This document shows positions 31,088 through 42,228 of a stretch of 64,000 bases of DNA, in pieces. Where the stretch lies: assembly GCA_003952965.2 (NCBI GenBank), contig CM025851.1:15240099-15304098 (forward strand). The letters are read 5' to 3'. The position numbers and the translations under genes were made by a program. Each line of letters begins with the position of its first letter. Position 1 is the stretch's first letter. The notes below the pieces were generated by a model. That model searched no databases. It had not been told where the DNA came from and was given only the letters and a program-made list of their open reading frames with translations. Source of the DNA: Morella rubra. Its lineage: Eukaryota; Streptophyta; Magnoliopsida; Fagales; Myricaceae.

Positions 31088-32429
31088 TCAAATCTGAGAA
31101 ACAAAAATTCCAAAATCAGACGCCTATATTCCAAATTATCAAACATATACCGAATCATTTAATGTTCAAGAATATGATTAACTATTTAAATAGAGATTAT
31201 GAACTTAATTAAAGAAAAAGAAAACTCATGAGTCATGAAAAAGAAAAAGAAAACTCATGGTCAGTGGTCAATATGTACCATCAACATATATATATATATA
31301 TATACTTTTTTTCTTCTTCTTGTAATTATCATCCAAATCAACACTTAAACAAATGCAATGGCTCATGATAATTACAAGAAGAATAATAATTAATTAATTA
31401 TTATCAGGATACTATTTAATTGTACAGCTATTCCGGGAGTGTTCCTAAGGATAAATAGGCGAAATTAAATGATCAGAGTCACTATTAGTTCACTAATACA
31501 ACCTGGTGAACTGAGAATACTAAACAAATGCTAATTAAGGAATACTGTATTAAGGGCTCATGAATCAAAGTCATCCACTAAGTATTGATTTAATTGAGAA
31601 TACTAATTAATTGTACTGCTATTGGGCGGCATTCTCAGTTCACTAAACAAATGCAAGGGCTCATGAATTGGAGCGGAACCTATAGGAATTATTTTGAGTG
31701 AATAACCACTGCCGGCGTCATTTTAAACTGCATAGGACTTATTTAACATGTTAATTTATTAATTTAGAAAAAAACATGTTAATTTATTACAAATGGCCGA
31801 ATGGGCACCTCCACTCCATTGCTCAATAACTTCACACCGAACAGCTCAAGTTTCAACTTTCAACAGCATATTCAAAGAGTCAAAAGTGAAGTTAGACTCT
31901 TCGTTTGGATTTTAGTACTAATAATTAATAAAGTAGCAATAACTTCACATGGTCACACCGAACAAAGTGTCAAAGCCTATGACTCACAATTCACAAACAA
32001 CTAAAGGACAAAGCCGTTCAACTTTACACCAAAAGTCACGAACTTGCAATTCACAAACAGTACAAACAAAATTCTCAGAAAGTTCAAACGTTACAAAGGG
32101 AGCTCAAACGTTTGTTCGCAATTTCAAGAACTCGATGGCGTGCAGCGTGCTGGTCTGCTGCCTACTGGATGGCGACGGCGTGCTGGGCTGGTCTACTAGA
32201 AGCTTGACGGCGACAGCGTGCTGGGCTGGGCTGTTCTACTAGAAGCTTGACGGCGATGACTTGTAGAGTTGTTGGGGAACAACGTCACTGGGTCAGTGTG
32301 GGGGTGGGGGGAAACTGGGTTTCTCAGTCTCTGGAATTTGAATATGGGCAAGGCGCAACTGCGCAAAGCAACAGCCAACAGGGATTTCACAATGTGAATC
32401 CCATTGTAATAGGGTTAGGGAATTTTACC
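31088..32429. other. Probable hAT 5' non-coding region
   Basis: AT-rich DNA with an (AT)n run near 31292-31310 and partial direct repeats (ACAAATGC-GGCTCATGA). Short plus-strand frames at 31801-32441 have no homology. It lies between the transposase start and hAT-like terminal sequence. Confidence 0.45.
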
Positions 32430-32965
32430 CTAACCCTGTAGAACGGTGCCATTCACGACCGGCGCCTTTTACTTTTACATTAGTATGTTTTTTTTTTTAA
32501 CATGTATAAAACGAAGTAGTTTTGTAACTTTTGTTAAAAAAAAAAAAAAAAAAACTTAAATGTGGCGGTTTTTTCGCCGGATTAGCGGGCGGTTACCGGC
32601 ACCGGTAATAGCACCGCTAATCCTAAGATATATACACCGGTTACCGGTTGCGGTGGCGGTTAACCTGCCACCACCAGTGCAAATGCGCACCCTAACCCTA
32701 ACCCTGTAGAACGGTGCCGTTCACGACTGGCGCCTTTTACTTTTACATTAATATGGTTTTTTTTTTTTAACATGTATAAAACGGCGTAGTTTTGTAACTT
32801 TTGTAAAAGAAAAAAAACTTAAACGGGACAGTTTTTTCACCGGATTAGCAAGCAGTTACCAGCACTGGTAATAGCACCGCTAATCCTAAGATATATACAC
32901 CGGTACCGGTACCGGTACCGGTACCGGTTACCGTTGCGATTGCGGTTAACCCGCCACTGTCGGTG
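32430..32965. repeat. Two tandem ~270-bp units with hAT-like terminal sequence
   Basis: Units begin at CCTGTAGAACGGTGCC (about 32434) and again at about 32702. Each holds AACATGTATAAAACG, GCACCGCTAATCC, TTAACC(T/C)GCCAC and GTGCAAATGCGCACC. GCAAATGCGCACC next to TAACC words is typical of hAT (Ac-like) element ends, so this may be a duplicated terminus of the hAT whose transposase lies at 28.9-31.1 kb. Confidence 0.65.
32896..32930. repeat. (GGTACC)n microsatellite
   Basis: Consecutive CCGGTA units, self-complementary, within the second ~270-bp unit. The first unit has only one or two copies there, so it expanded after the duplication. Confidence 0.85.
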
Positions 32966-33854
32966 CAAATGCGCACCGCTATCCACAATGACATGTTGTC
33001 ATTGAAAGTTTGTTTCTCTATTTGTACTTTAACAGTGAAAAAATAATAATTTAAAATTATTAGAATAACTCAAAATTATAATAAAATGGTTTATTACTGA
33101 AGCATATTATATCAAATGAGAATATATGAATTAAATAGATAAAACAAATTCATACAATTAAAAATACTCACACTGTTCCAGAAATACATGATAATTGATG
33201 TTAAATTTAAGAGAAATTGAAAATGTAATATTCTTCAATCCATTAGCATCAATAATTGTGAATCTTTATCTGAAACGATTTAGTGTAATACATGAAAATT
33301 GATGCTAATTAGGTTTTATATCAATAATTGTGAATCTTTATCTGAAACGATTTAGTGTATTTTATGAAAAGGGACGCATGATAATTGGTTTTATACAGTT
33401 AACGTATTGTGTCACTTATTAACGAACAATTGAACCTATTGTTTGATTCTCAAGAAAGACATTTCCGGCATCCTCGCGTGCTCAATTTCCATCAACTTTG
33501 ATAGGAAAGCAAATAGTGAAACTATAGTTCAAAACACATGCGAGTGATGCTTCAGTACATGTGTGAATCAGAAGTTTCTTCTCGGCCTCTTTCTGAATTC
33601 ATATAGATATTGAAACGAATTCCAGCATCTATTTAACTAGTCTGAGAGCTACATTAGTCTCTCCATAAACCTAATATTCCCGTGAGCAGACACAAAATCC
33701 GGAAATAGTCTGAGAAGACAATAGAGGAAGAAATATATAACTTTTTGGATTCCCATTGATAGATTGCAAAAGAAAGCTTTTCTAGCTTCAGTCAAAATTA
33801 GTGGTCTTTCATCTTTTCTAGCTTGGGCAATGTTGGAGACGGTAGGTGTAGGTT
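32966..33854. other. AT-rich intergenic DNA
   Basis: No gene was seen. AATTGTGAATCTTTATCTG and ACGATTTAGTGTA recur about 70 bp apart near 33250-33355, a small local duplication. Confidence 0.5.
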
Positions 33855-34330
33855 CAGGGCCGGCTCAAATCAATGTGTGGCCTAAGGCAGTCTAAACTAT
33901 TAGGCCTTTTATATACATTTTAATATAAAATATTTAAAATTATCTGAAAATTATTAAATTTAATATAAAATATTTAAAGACCCATTAATTGTTTTATATG
34001 GCCCCTCATACATGACATCAAGACCCATGACTACCAAAGTTTAAAAGTCTATAGGGCATTTTTTTCCCTTTAAACAAAGTTAAAAATATCTAAAAAAGAA
34101 TTAGGGGTCTTGAAAAAACATCACTGTAAAAAGACAGTCTCTCATGGTAAAAAAAAAAAAAAATAAAAATTGCATCTTGCCATTACTTTTTTGTTTTCTT
34201 AAGACAATTGTCTTTTTATTTATTGGGTTTTAAAAAAAAATAAAATAAAATAAAATTACTCTTTACGAGGCCTTGCTCAGGGTGAGGCCTTAGGCAACTG
34301 CCTAAGTTGCCTTACCCTTGAGCGGCCCTG
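33855..34330. mobile_element. hAT-type MITE (CAGGGCCG ends)
   Basis: Starts CAGGGCCGGCTCAAATC and ends CTTGAGCGGCCCTG. The reverse complement CAGGGCCGCTCAAG is the matching inverted repeat. Inner ends also pair (GGCCTAAGGCA with TGCCTAAG). Flanking 8-mers do not match, so the target duplication has decayed. It is non-coding with long A/T runs. Confidence 0.8.
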
Positions 34331-34849
34331 GAAAAAACTTAACAGTTTTCTCATAAGTCTCTAGTTGTTGGAGGCCTCCAAAATCTAGAGAGGATATTCT
34401 TGAGTTTCTAGAGTCATTTGATAGAGAAAAACTCTCAGAGACTGTGAATGCCGCTCCGGCAGAGATACTTAGATTATTACATTAGGTTTTCATAGTCAAG
34501 CGGTTGCCCATGTCTGAATCACTGTTTGTAAGGATTTCTTCGTAGTGGATTTCAGGTGGCTGCTAGCCCGGAAATTTTTTCCTTTAAATGGTATTTCAAA
34601 AGTTTTCACTTCGTCACCAAATCTTTGTCTCTTTGTGTGATTGAAGTTCGATTTAATTTTCTGCTGCTTATTATTTGATTGAGTTGATTATTATATATAT
34701 CTAGGCTGGCTGAACAATTTTAGAACGTATTTTAAAATTATTTATTGTTTTATTAATTAGAGAAAAAACACATTCACCCTTATAAGTGTTGTTAGGGTAG
34801 TCTAAACTGAGTTTTTCAATATTTATTGTGTTTTTCCAGAAAATCAAAA
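34331..34849. other. Intergenic DNA
   Basis: GC content is slightly higher around 34370-34600, but no frame or family was recognised. Confidence 0.4.
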
Positions 34850-35150
34850 CACGTCTTAATGAAAGTGTTTGTTTGTTGGTAATAGTTCCAACTTGATCAT
34901 CGCTACAGGAATAAATACCCCAAATCCGACGCTAATTATCCGAGTACCTTTTTGTTTTGAAATAAAATACATCTACACGAAGGATACCCGAAGACCGAAA
35001 ACAAATTATCCGACGACGCGGATCTTTTCTTTTTGGCCCTTCTTGGCAGAGATCCGACCTTCAATCCATGATCCATCCGTCTTTTGTGCCTTTTTCTGGA
35101 AGAGTGCCCCGTAGGATGACGTCGTTATAAGATCTGGCGGAAAGACCTTT
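34850..35150. repeat. Dispersed module R2, left edge of unit B
   Basis: Matches 17795-17935 (GTTTGTTGGTAATAG, CCGACGCTAATTATCCGA). Then the GGAAGAGTG...GGATGACGTC block at 35096-35122 is reversed relative to 17960-18015. Confidence 0.7.
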
Positions 35151-35626
35151 TTATAATATTAATTTAAAAATAGTCTTTTAGTTTTTCAAACTACTGATCA
35201 ATTACTCATAGCCAATTTTCAGATTTTTATTAGATTATTAAAAAAATTCTTCAGTTAATCTGTGATATAAATTTAAAAATTAACAAACTACGTCAATGTG
35301 ATGATTTATATCATATATGTTATGTCAAATAAAAAATAAAATTAAAAAACTAAAACATAACAAATAAATAAAATTTAAAACGCAAAAAAAAAAAAAAAAA
35401 TTGATAACTTGAAAAACAGAAATATATAAATAAACAGTTCAAAAATTTAAGACTTAAAAATAGAGAGAACAAAACTCCAGAGGCTCGCGGGGTGGGATGG
35501 CAATGAACCACCTACGAAACTCCAAGGGGGTTTTGCCACCTTTCGCCTCTTTCTGGGGTTTCCACTCGAGAGTTCTCGACAAGATTTGAAGTGGCTTGCG
35601 GCCATTCCATGGAATGGGGTTGCCGC
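35151..35626. other. Intergenic DNA
   Basis: AT-rich to 35470, then a GC-richer stretch continuing past the solo LTR at 36911. Nothing was recognised. Confidence 0.4.
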
Positions 35627-36910
35627 TGTAAGAAATATGCTCTAAAAATCATTTATCTAAATAATTGTTATTTAGATGTCACGTGTTTATATTTATTTAT
35701 TGTGTAATATGTTGTGACATAAGATGTTACACGGTTATTATTGAGTGATATTGTAGAAAAGTCATGCCAATGATTAATGAATCAAAGGCGGGAAGTATGA
35801 CTTTTCGGTTCCTTGTTCACTTGATGTTTTGTTCTAGACCGAGGTACATATTGATGTACAATAAGTCTACACTCGTTGTGCCTCTATTTAATAGGATGAT
35901 GGACTTCGTCATTGAGGTGGTGACCTTAAGCAAACGAGTGGTGTAATGTAAGAGTACATGCACTGAACAAGATCAAATATGAATACCTTATAGAATTGAT
36001 CATTGATGTTGAGAAGGTATTCAACATAATTAGTTTATTGTATCCTTAGACCTGAGAGGTTTATATAGATCTATTTATTGTGTACTTTTGCCTTACTGAG
36101 TCGTTTGGTGATGATTTTTTTAGGTCAAATATTCCAAATAACGTTGGGTCTTGTACATAATAAGTGAGTTTGTATAAATGCTCAATAAGGAATCTACCAG
36201 TCTCTTGATGAGACAGTATATTCAATATATCTGTATAGGGTTGGACTAGAAAAAGAATCCATGGCCAATGGTATTTTGTGAAAATATTTTTCGAAAATTA
36301 ATATATATATTATATATTTATTTGTGAAATTTTTTTGGAAACAATTGATAGTCCAACGAGTTACAGATTTTGAATTGAGAATTATATGAGTTAGGGACTT
36401 AATCGTGATATGATTCTTCCTATTGACTCATGTGGAATATAGTATGGAAGATAAATAAACGAATAATTGTTAGCAAAAGAGATTTCACAAATCAATCTCA
36501 AATTCTCGGGGGTGAATTGTGATGGACATGATTACAATTAGTAGAAGTCCAAAATTCGGAATAAAAGAATATAAGGGAGTTAATGGAAAAAGAGTTTTTC
36601 CATGTGATCTTACGGCCGAAATCTAAAATCTCTAACGATTCATGCCTATCACAGCTAGGGTTTTCATATATAAAGATAGCTATGAGATAGTCTAACCTAA
36701 TTGACTAATTGTTAGTTTGAGAGTTGGCCATCAGGACTCAGAAAAAACCCTAAGATAGTTGTGAGTGTGGAGAGAAAGGAGGCAGAACGCTTGGGCTGCT
36801 ATTATGGAATTTCAGGATTGTGAGATCGACAAGAATCTGAAGATTATCAAAGAATTTTCGAGATCTACAAAGAGGATTGGTAAGTTAATTTTCCGCAATC
36901 GTAACTTTCA
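35627..36910. mobile_element. Solo LTR with 5-bp target duplication
   Basis: A 1,284-bp segment begins TGTAAGAAATATGC and ends ...CGTAACTTTCA, the TG...CA ends of LTRs, with GCCGC at 35622-35626 and 36911-36915. The GC-richer flanks on both sides join into one continuous sequence. No internal retroelement sequence is present, as expected after LTR-LTR recombination. Small frames inside are not genes. Confidence 0.85.
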
Positions 36911-37080
36911 GCCGCAAGCTAGTTCCCTTCATGGCTTCCACCCCACCAAGATTTGGTTAGAGCCCGATGAAGTCCAGACCTCCAACCCACAAGATCAACT
37001 TGTCAAGGAGAAGAATAGGAGGTTTTTTCTTTTTTGCAATATGTTTTTTAAAAAAAAAAAATTGCTCTCTTTTTGTTTCC
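36911..37080. other. Continuation of interrupted GC-richer DNA
   Basis: Joins 35470-35626 across the solo LTR. It has a short open frame with HGFHPTKIWLEPDEVQ and QDQLVKEKNRR but no recognised family. Confidence 0.35.
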
Positions 37081-37190
37081 GTTTTTAAAAATTTGTTTCC
37101 AATTTATTTTTAAAATTTTGTGTTAATATTTTCGCGTGAAATAAAGTTAAAATCCGAGGACCAAAAGGTCTTTCACCATGTCCATGTAGT
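37081..37190. repeat. Upstream promoter region shared by paralogues B and C
   Basis: Matches 63636-63750 (TTGTTTCCAATTTATTTTTA, GACCAAAAGGTCTTTCACCA). Unit A does not have this sequence upstream, so B and C share a more recent common promoter. Confidence 0.75.
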
Positions 37191-37198
37191 TGACGTCA
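37191..37198 (+). promoter_or_regulatory. TGACGTCA palindrome upstream of paralogue B
   Basis: A perfect TGACGTCA (bZIP C-box/CRE type) lies 35 bp before the TATA box. At the same place C has TGATGTCA and A has TGTTGTCA, so only B keeps the full palindrome. Binding is inferred. Confidence 0.5.
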
Positions 37199-37225
37199 TA
37201 CATGCCCAGTTCCTCTATAGTTCGC

Positions 37226-37232
37226 TATAAAT
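37226..37232 (+). promoter_or_regulatory. TATA box of paralogue B
   Basis: TATAAAT within CGCTATAAATGCGGG, 51 bp before the ATG at 37277, the same spacing as in paralogues A and C. Confidence 0.75.
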
Positions 37233-37276
37233 GCGGGGCAAGTTCTTGCATGAGTCCCCGCGGATATAGTGTCAAT

Positions 37277-37786
37277 ATGAATCTGAAAGAAGTCCTTGTT
37301 TCTTTCTTCATATCTATGTCCGAACTCTTGCCTAAATCGCCAGAACCACAACCAACTCCGTCACCACCTTCCCAAACCATCGACCTGGAATCACAGCGAG
37401 TACCGGCTTCGAGTGTTGCTCGGCAGGATGTTGAATGGCAGAAAATAATCATGGCGTTTTGTTTCGCGTCAGCCCTTTCGATAGCACTTCAATCTCTGCA
37501 GATTCAGTCTCCACTTCCACTATCTTGTCATTTGCTTTCTATGGCCATCTTACTCACTTTCTCTGCTCTCTTTGTTGCCAAATTTGTTAGATCAAAGTTT
37601 CCCACCGTTGCCCGAGTGCTAGAACAAGTTGCAGTCTTCGTCGCTGCGGGTGGATTCTTCCTTGCCATAGCAATTCCCTTGCCACTGCATCTCAAGTTCG
37701 CCACTTGGGCTATATGTGCTATCTCACTGCTCTCTATATCATTTGCGGTATATCAGAATAAATGGAACGCAAGGACTCGGTCATAA
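37277..37786 (+). CDS. Small four-helix membrane protein, paralogue B
   Basis: An intronless frame of 169 codons plus stop from MNLKEVLVSFF. It has the same layout as paralogue A: a Pro/Ser-rich stretch at residues 20-50, four hydrophobic segments at about 57-74, 82-104, 114-133 and 141-158, and a hydrophilic tail (YQNKWNARTRS) absent from A. Differences from A before the tail are few: S22P, N56K, H77Q, A111V or similar, T142A, plus silent changes. The frame is open upstream to 37190 as well, but that extension covers the TATA box and is not translated in this reading. A membrane location is predicted from hydrophobicity; the biochemical role is unknown. This copy has the longest and probably ancestral C-terminus. 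Confidence 0.82.
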   Translation: MNLKEVLVSFFISMSELLPKSPEPQPTPSPPSQTIDLESQRVPASSVARQDVEWQKIIMAFCFASALSIALQSLQIQSPLPLSCHLLSMAILLTFSALFVAKFVRSKFPTVARVLEQVAVFVAAGGFFLAIAIPLPLHLKFATWAICAISLLSISFAVYQNKWNARTRS

Positions 37787-38384
37787 GATTAATTTCTTGT
37801 ACTAGAGCAGTGCTACGATTAATTAGACCATCAAAATCTCATGTATGATTATGTAACAGGCGATTATAGTAGTGATGTTAACGGTTTAAGTATCGGTGAT
37901 ATAGTTAATTTGAGGAGCAATCAAATTATTGTTTATTGGTGGCTCTAACCATACGGCACATTCTCCTGTTCGAGGTGTAAAACTGTATGTTGTGATGTGT
38001 TTCATTGTAATTCTGTTTGGAATAAATACATTTTTTAGTCTTAATACTTTGCTAACCAAGCAATCACTTTTTGCAATATATTATTTTAGACACTTTTTAC
38101 ATTGTCGGTCAAATTATTTGTAATTTTAGATAGAAAATAATCTTTTTGCATGTGCAATTATAATTTTGTCTCCATATTTTATTGTAGGATTGTATTTTGT
38201 GCGAGGGTAAAATATTCCTTTCATAAAAAAAAAAAAAAAATCAATATCTGTCTAAAATAACAGAAATTTTTATCTAAGGGTGTGTACCACAACAAAATTG
38301 TCCCAAAAGGTTTTTTTTTGGGACGGATTAGATACGTCTCAATAACCCATCGCAAAAGGTTTTTTAGACGAACTGCTTTTTTTC
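37787..38384. repeat. 3' flank of paralogue B, shared with unit A
   Basis: Matches 18639-19289. AATAAATACA at about 38020 is a possible polyadenylation signal. No gene was seen. Confidence 0.6.
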
Positions 38385-38770
38385 CCCTTAGCTTGCAAAT
38401 GTGGGAGCGGACGTAGAAGAATCCCACTTCCCGCTTTTCCTTCTAGCCAAGTATCCGAGCGATAACCAGTTGATCCGAACACTTATTGCAAACTTGGTAA
38501 ATTTCAACGGCCTCGTAGCGCGCGGATATCCGATTGCCAATCCGAAAAGGTCTTCCATCCGCTCCCGCCGGTTCTTCTCAAATATTGATCTACTTTTTCA
38601 CTTGTCTGACTTTTCCGTTCATTGGCATCCAATTTTTTTTGTTTTCCTTAGCAATTGGCATCCAATTACTAATCAAGAAACAGTACTTGATGAAACTCCC
38701 CACCTTATGGCCACGGGAAATAGAAAATGCCAAAATGGAACATTTCCAGCTACTGCAGTGCACTAGGGGA
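38385..38770. repeat. Dispersed module R1, longest copy (unit B)
   Basis: Carries the full set of blocks: GCAAATGTGGGAGCGGACGT, CAAGTATCCGAGCGATAACC, CGGATATCCG (38523-38532), ATTGCCAATCCGAAAAGG, CTTCCATCCGCTCCCGC, then TTGGCATCCAATT twice and CTTGATGAAACTCCCCACC. A frame (38401-38766) crosses it but is not conserved in the other copies. Confidence 0.75.
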
Positions 38771-39244
38771 GTAGAGAAGTAGTCAAGAAGAAGTTTTCCA
38801 TGGAACTTGTTGATCTGTATGTGCAAGTTACAGGACAGTAACTTGCACAGAACGTGCCAAACTTGTGCTACTCTTGTTTTTGCTTCTCTGGCCCTCTTTC
38901 ATTCGGGGTTCCCGATCTCTTTGGAATCTTCATGGGAAGTTTCCCTTTTCCACAAACAATCTGTTGCTCCAAGAAGAGGCTTCATCCAGCAAAATTTCTA
39001 AAAAGGGCACAGATATACGCCCGAGTATCCGGAAATCCAATCCGATAACTACACTTCCACTTTATAAATTACCTTTGGACTCGTAAGGAATATTCGAAGT
39101 CCCGATCTAAAGGGGTCATGGGTTCTATCCATACTTGTTGGGTACTTATATTACAATATATCTATTCCATCTAAAAATAGTATTCTCATGTTTTGTGCCC
39201 TCATGACTGTGACTTCATATATGTCATTTTAATGTGGATGTCTA
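38771..39244. other. Unit B intergenic, shared with unit A
   Basis: Counterpart of 19561-20038. No gene was found. Confidence 0.5.
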
Positions 39245-40400
39245 TTTTTTTTTTCAGGCAATAAAATATTATATTAATATTTGAGAATAATAAAGCAAGT
39301 ACAGAACAAAAAATAGACTAGAAGGCCAGCGAAAAAACCTACAGACCCAAAGACGCTATAATATGCTGGATCAAAAGATCTAGTTGCCATTCGGACGCAA
39401 CTGTGGAACCACCAACAGCCGCAAGGGTCGTAATGCAAACACCAAGACCACAAACTAGCCACAAGGGTCGAAACACAATATAATTCAACTGCAAGGGTTG
39501 GGACGCAAGATAAATTGGTTGCAAGGACTGGCATACAATACAAACACAAAACTGGCCACAAGAGCCAGTACAAGTACAAACATAAACCAGCCACAACGAC
39601 TAAGACAAACATGACCACCAATCGAGGCGATGATGGCTTTCACTGGAGGAAGGACAATTGGAGCTGCAATACGACCCCTTTGGGACAATCTTCATGCAAT
39701 GACTAGCTGCACAAGGGGGAGGAGGAAAAGGGACAGCTTCGGGCAACACAAAACAACGGCGTCTAGGAGACCCACCAAAGAAAAACGACCGAAACTTTCC
39801 TCAAGATGGGAGGAGGCTGCAAGAGTGGCATAAGGGCCTAAAGGACAGACCAGGGGAGGTAGGGAGCAAAAATGCCGCGTGGCCTCCACGCGTCAGCAAG
39901 GAGAAGATAGACCGAGGGAGAAGAGGCCACTTAGGGATGCTGAACACGGTTGGGCAGGTCAAATCCTCCCAAAATCGCTCAAAACGGCCAAGATAGTGGC
40001 CAATGTGATCAAACGTGAGATTCATGCGCGTGCGTAAGGGCTCATGTGCCAACCGGTTGTTGTTGCTCTTGGCCAGAATTTGGACGCCTGGAGGAGGAGA
40101 AGCCCACCATGGAGGCCGTTCACACTGAAGACCACCGGAAAGGCCGGGATCTAACTTCCATTGAATCTAAAAAAAGGGCCTAAAAACATATTGGAAAAGC
40201 ACTAACAGGACAAACTTCGACCACTAGAGTCATGGCCGGAAGGAGATGAGAGTGAGGGAGGACTCGAAGCTCCTCTATTGACAGGAGAAAATAGAGGGGG
40301 GGATTGTTTCAGACAAAGGGGATAGGGCTGAGATTCTAGAGAGAAGGGAGAGTCTCTCTCTATAACTATTCAGGATCTTCCTACAGTTTTTTATGTAACA
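39245..40400 (-). mobile_element. LINE-like retroposon with poly(A), copy in unit B
   Basis: Counterpart of 20039-21190, with a poly(A) (T-run at 39245-39254) preceded on the minus strand by ATTATATTAATATTTTATTGCCTG-like text. Minus-strand frames are broken relative to unit A, so no coding constraint is seen. Confidence 0.55.
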
Positions 40401-41377
40401 GAGGGCTTTCTTTTTTGGTGCAACTAGAATTTCCAAAAAAAAAAACGCCCCCTTTTTATTGAAATTGAACATCTGATAATTCTCTTTAGGTAGAAGCTTA
40501 AAAGAGATTGAAAATTAACCCCTAAATTTATTTGGTGCACCAACTAGAATTCTAAGAAAAAAAGCCTCCTTTTGACTGTAAATATCTGAAAATTAACCCT
40601 TGCATTTATAATTACTCCTTAGCCATCTTAACAATATTATAAGTATTTCTGTTAAGAGTTCAAAATAATTATTAGGAAGGGGAATGTTTAAAAGACATTC
40701 CAAATGGTTTGCATGCATGCCCATGGATCAAAAGCAAATTAATGTACTGTTTTTTTTCTTTTACTCTACAAATGGTATGCCATTCTGAGACCGACTATTA
40801 ATTATAATGGTAATACTTCCCCAACCGCTACCGGCATAGGGTTCCAAAAAACTAGTTGCAGAATGGTAATGCCATTCATGGAGTTCCACCGACTATGCTT
40901 AGCAATAATATTCTCATTCTCAAAGAGCCTTTATTGTTCCCACACCCCCAAAAATTCTCGTGATATTTTTACTGACGTCCCATAGTTTATCTTTTCCTTT
41001 AACTTCCTTGTGGAATGTGAATGTGTATAAATGTACAAATCCGATATCCGTTACAAATCCGATAAAACATCGGATCGCTTCTCTGTACTTTCTAATCCGT
41101 TAGACAAGCAGCGGATATCTGGAGACTTTGCCCTTCGATCGTCAAGCACAGCTGCGTTTGTTGTTGGGGGTGGGGGGAAAGCGACTGGTTTTATGTGCCA
41201 CCCATGTTTCGCTTTAGGTTTTTTTTTTTTAAAAAAAAAAAAATAGCCCAGCTTCAACCACGTTGTTTCGTTGAAACTCGGCTGTTTTAAAATTTTTTCC
41301 TCCCCGAATCTCGGTCCGTCTCTATCTTGTCTCTCTCTCACACACCGTTAACTGCACAACGGCACCCCTATTACTAG
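40401..41377. other. Unit B intergenic, shared with unit A
   Basis: Counterpart of 21191-21990. It contains a partial direct repeat (TTTGGTGCA(CCA)ACTAGAATT near 40416 and 40530) and an extra segment at 40795-40910 absent from A. No gene was found. Confidence 0.5.
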
Positions 41378-42220
41378 TAGTGGCAAATTCATGATTGAAG
41401 TCTTAAGGATAAGAGTGATAGAGGGCAAATATTTTGAATGTCAAAAAAAATTTACAACTAAAATATTTAAAATTTCAAAAAATTCAATATTACCCCTAAC
41501 ACATTTTTCATACAAACTCCAATACCTTTTAGAATATATACATTAAATAATTCTGCAAGTTTATCACTCAAAAATTATACAGAAAATAAAATAAATGTTT
41601 ACTCCGGATTGAAATGAGCAACTAAAGGAGAGAGAAAAAAATTGAAATCGAAAGAGATTTGAACTTAAAATAAAAAAAAAAGAGAATGAACTTACATAAA
41701 CCGAAATAACGTCAAAAGAAAAGAAAGAAAGAAAAAAAAATTAAAGTTGTCATATATAAAGCCGAAAAAAAACTTGGTGAGTTAAATGATTTCTTTGTGT
41801 TAACTTTTTCAAAGGTGAGGCAAAATTGATAGGTTTTTTTTTTAAAGTGAAATTGAGGGAAATAAATAACAAAATAGGAACAAAAACCGGTTTTTAGGTT
41901 ATAAAATAAATTGCATCTCTTGGTGAAATTTTAAATTCATTAGCATTTGTTGTTATTTTAAAAGATACTTTAATTCATTTCTTATTTTTTGTCATTTTGA
42001 AGGGTATGATTTTTAAAGCATTAAATTTGTCTCATTTATTTTGAGAGATAAATAGTATTTAAATGGGTAAAAAGGATAGTATTTTTGGCCTTGTAAAAGA
42101 GATTTTTTCAAAATATTTGGGGGCAAAATGATATTTGAAGATGTAAACTTGGGATGAGATAATTTTAAAAGAAAAAAAATTTCAATTTTTTTTTTTTGGG
42201 GGGGAGGGTGTCCGCACTTG
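41378..42220. mobile_element. hAT-type non-autonomous element, copy in unit B
   Basis: Flanked by ATTACTAG at 41370-41377 and 42221-42228, exactly as the unit A copy at 21991-22829. The ends are mutated (TAGTGGCAAATTC...GTCCGCACTTG). It is non-coding. Confidence 0.88.
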
Positions 42221-42228
42221 ATTACTAG

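Noticed and set aside
32688..32706. AACCCTAACCCTAACCCTG as an interstitial telomere
   Set aside because: Fewer than three units and embedded in a duplicated hAT-like terminal sequence; chance or element-derived text is likelier.
38401..38766. 121-codon frame across the R1 module
   Set aside because: Not open in the other R1 copies, including the closest one at 19290.
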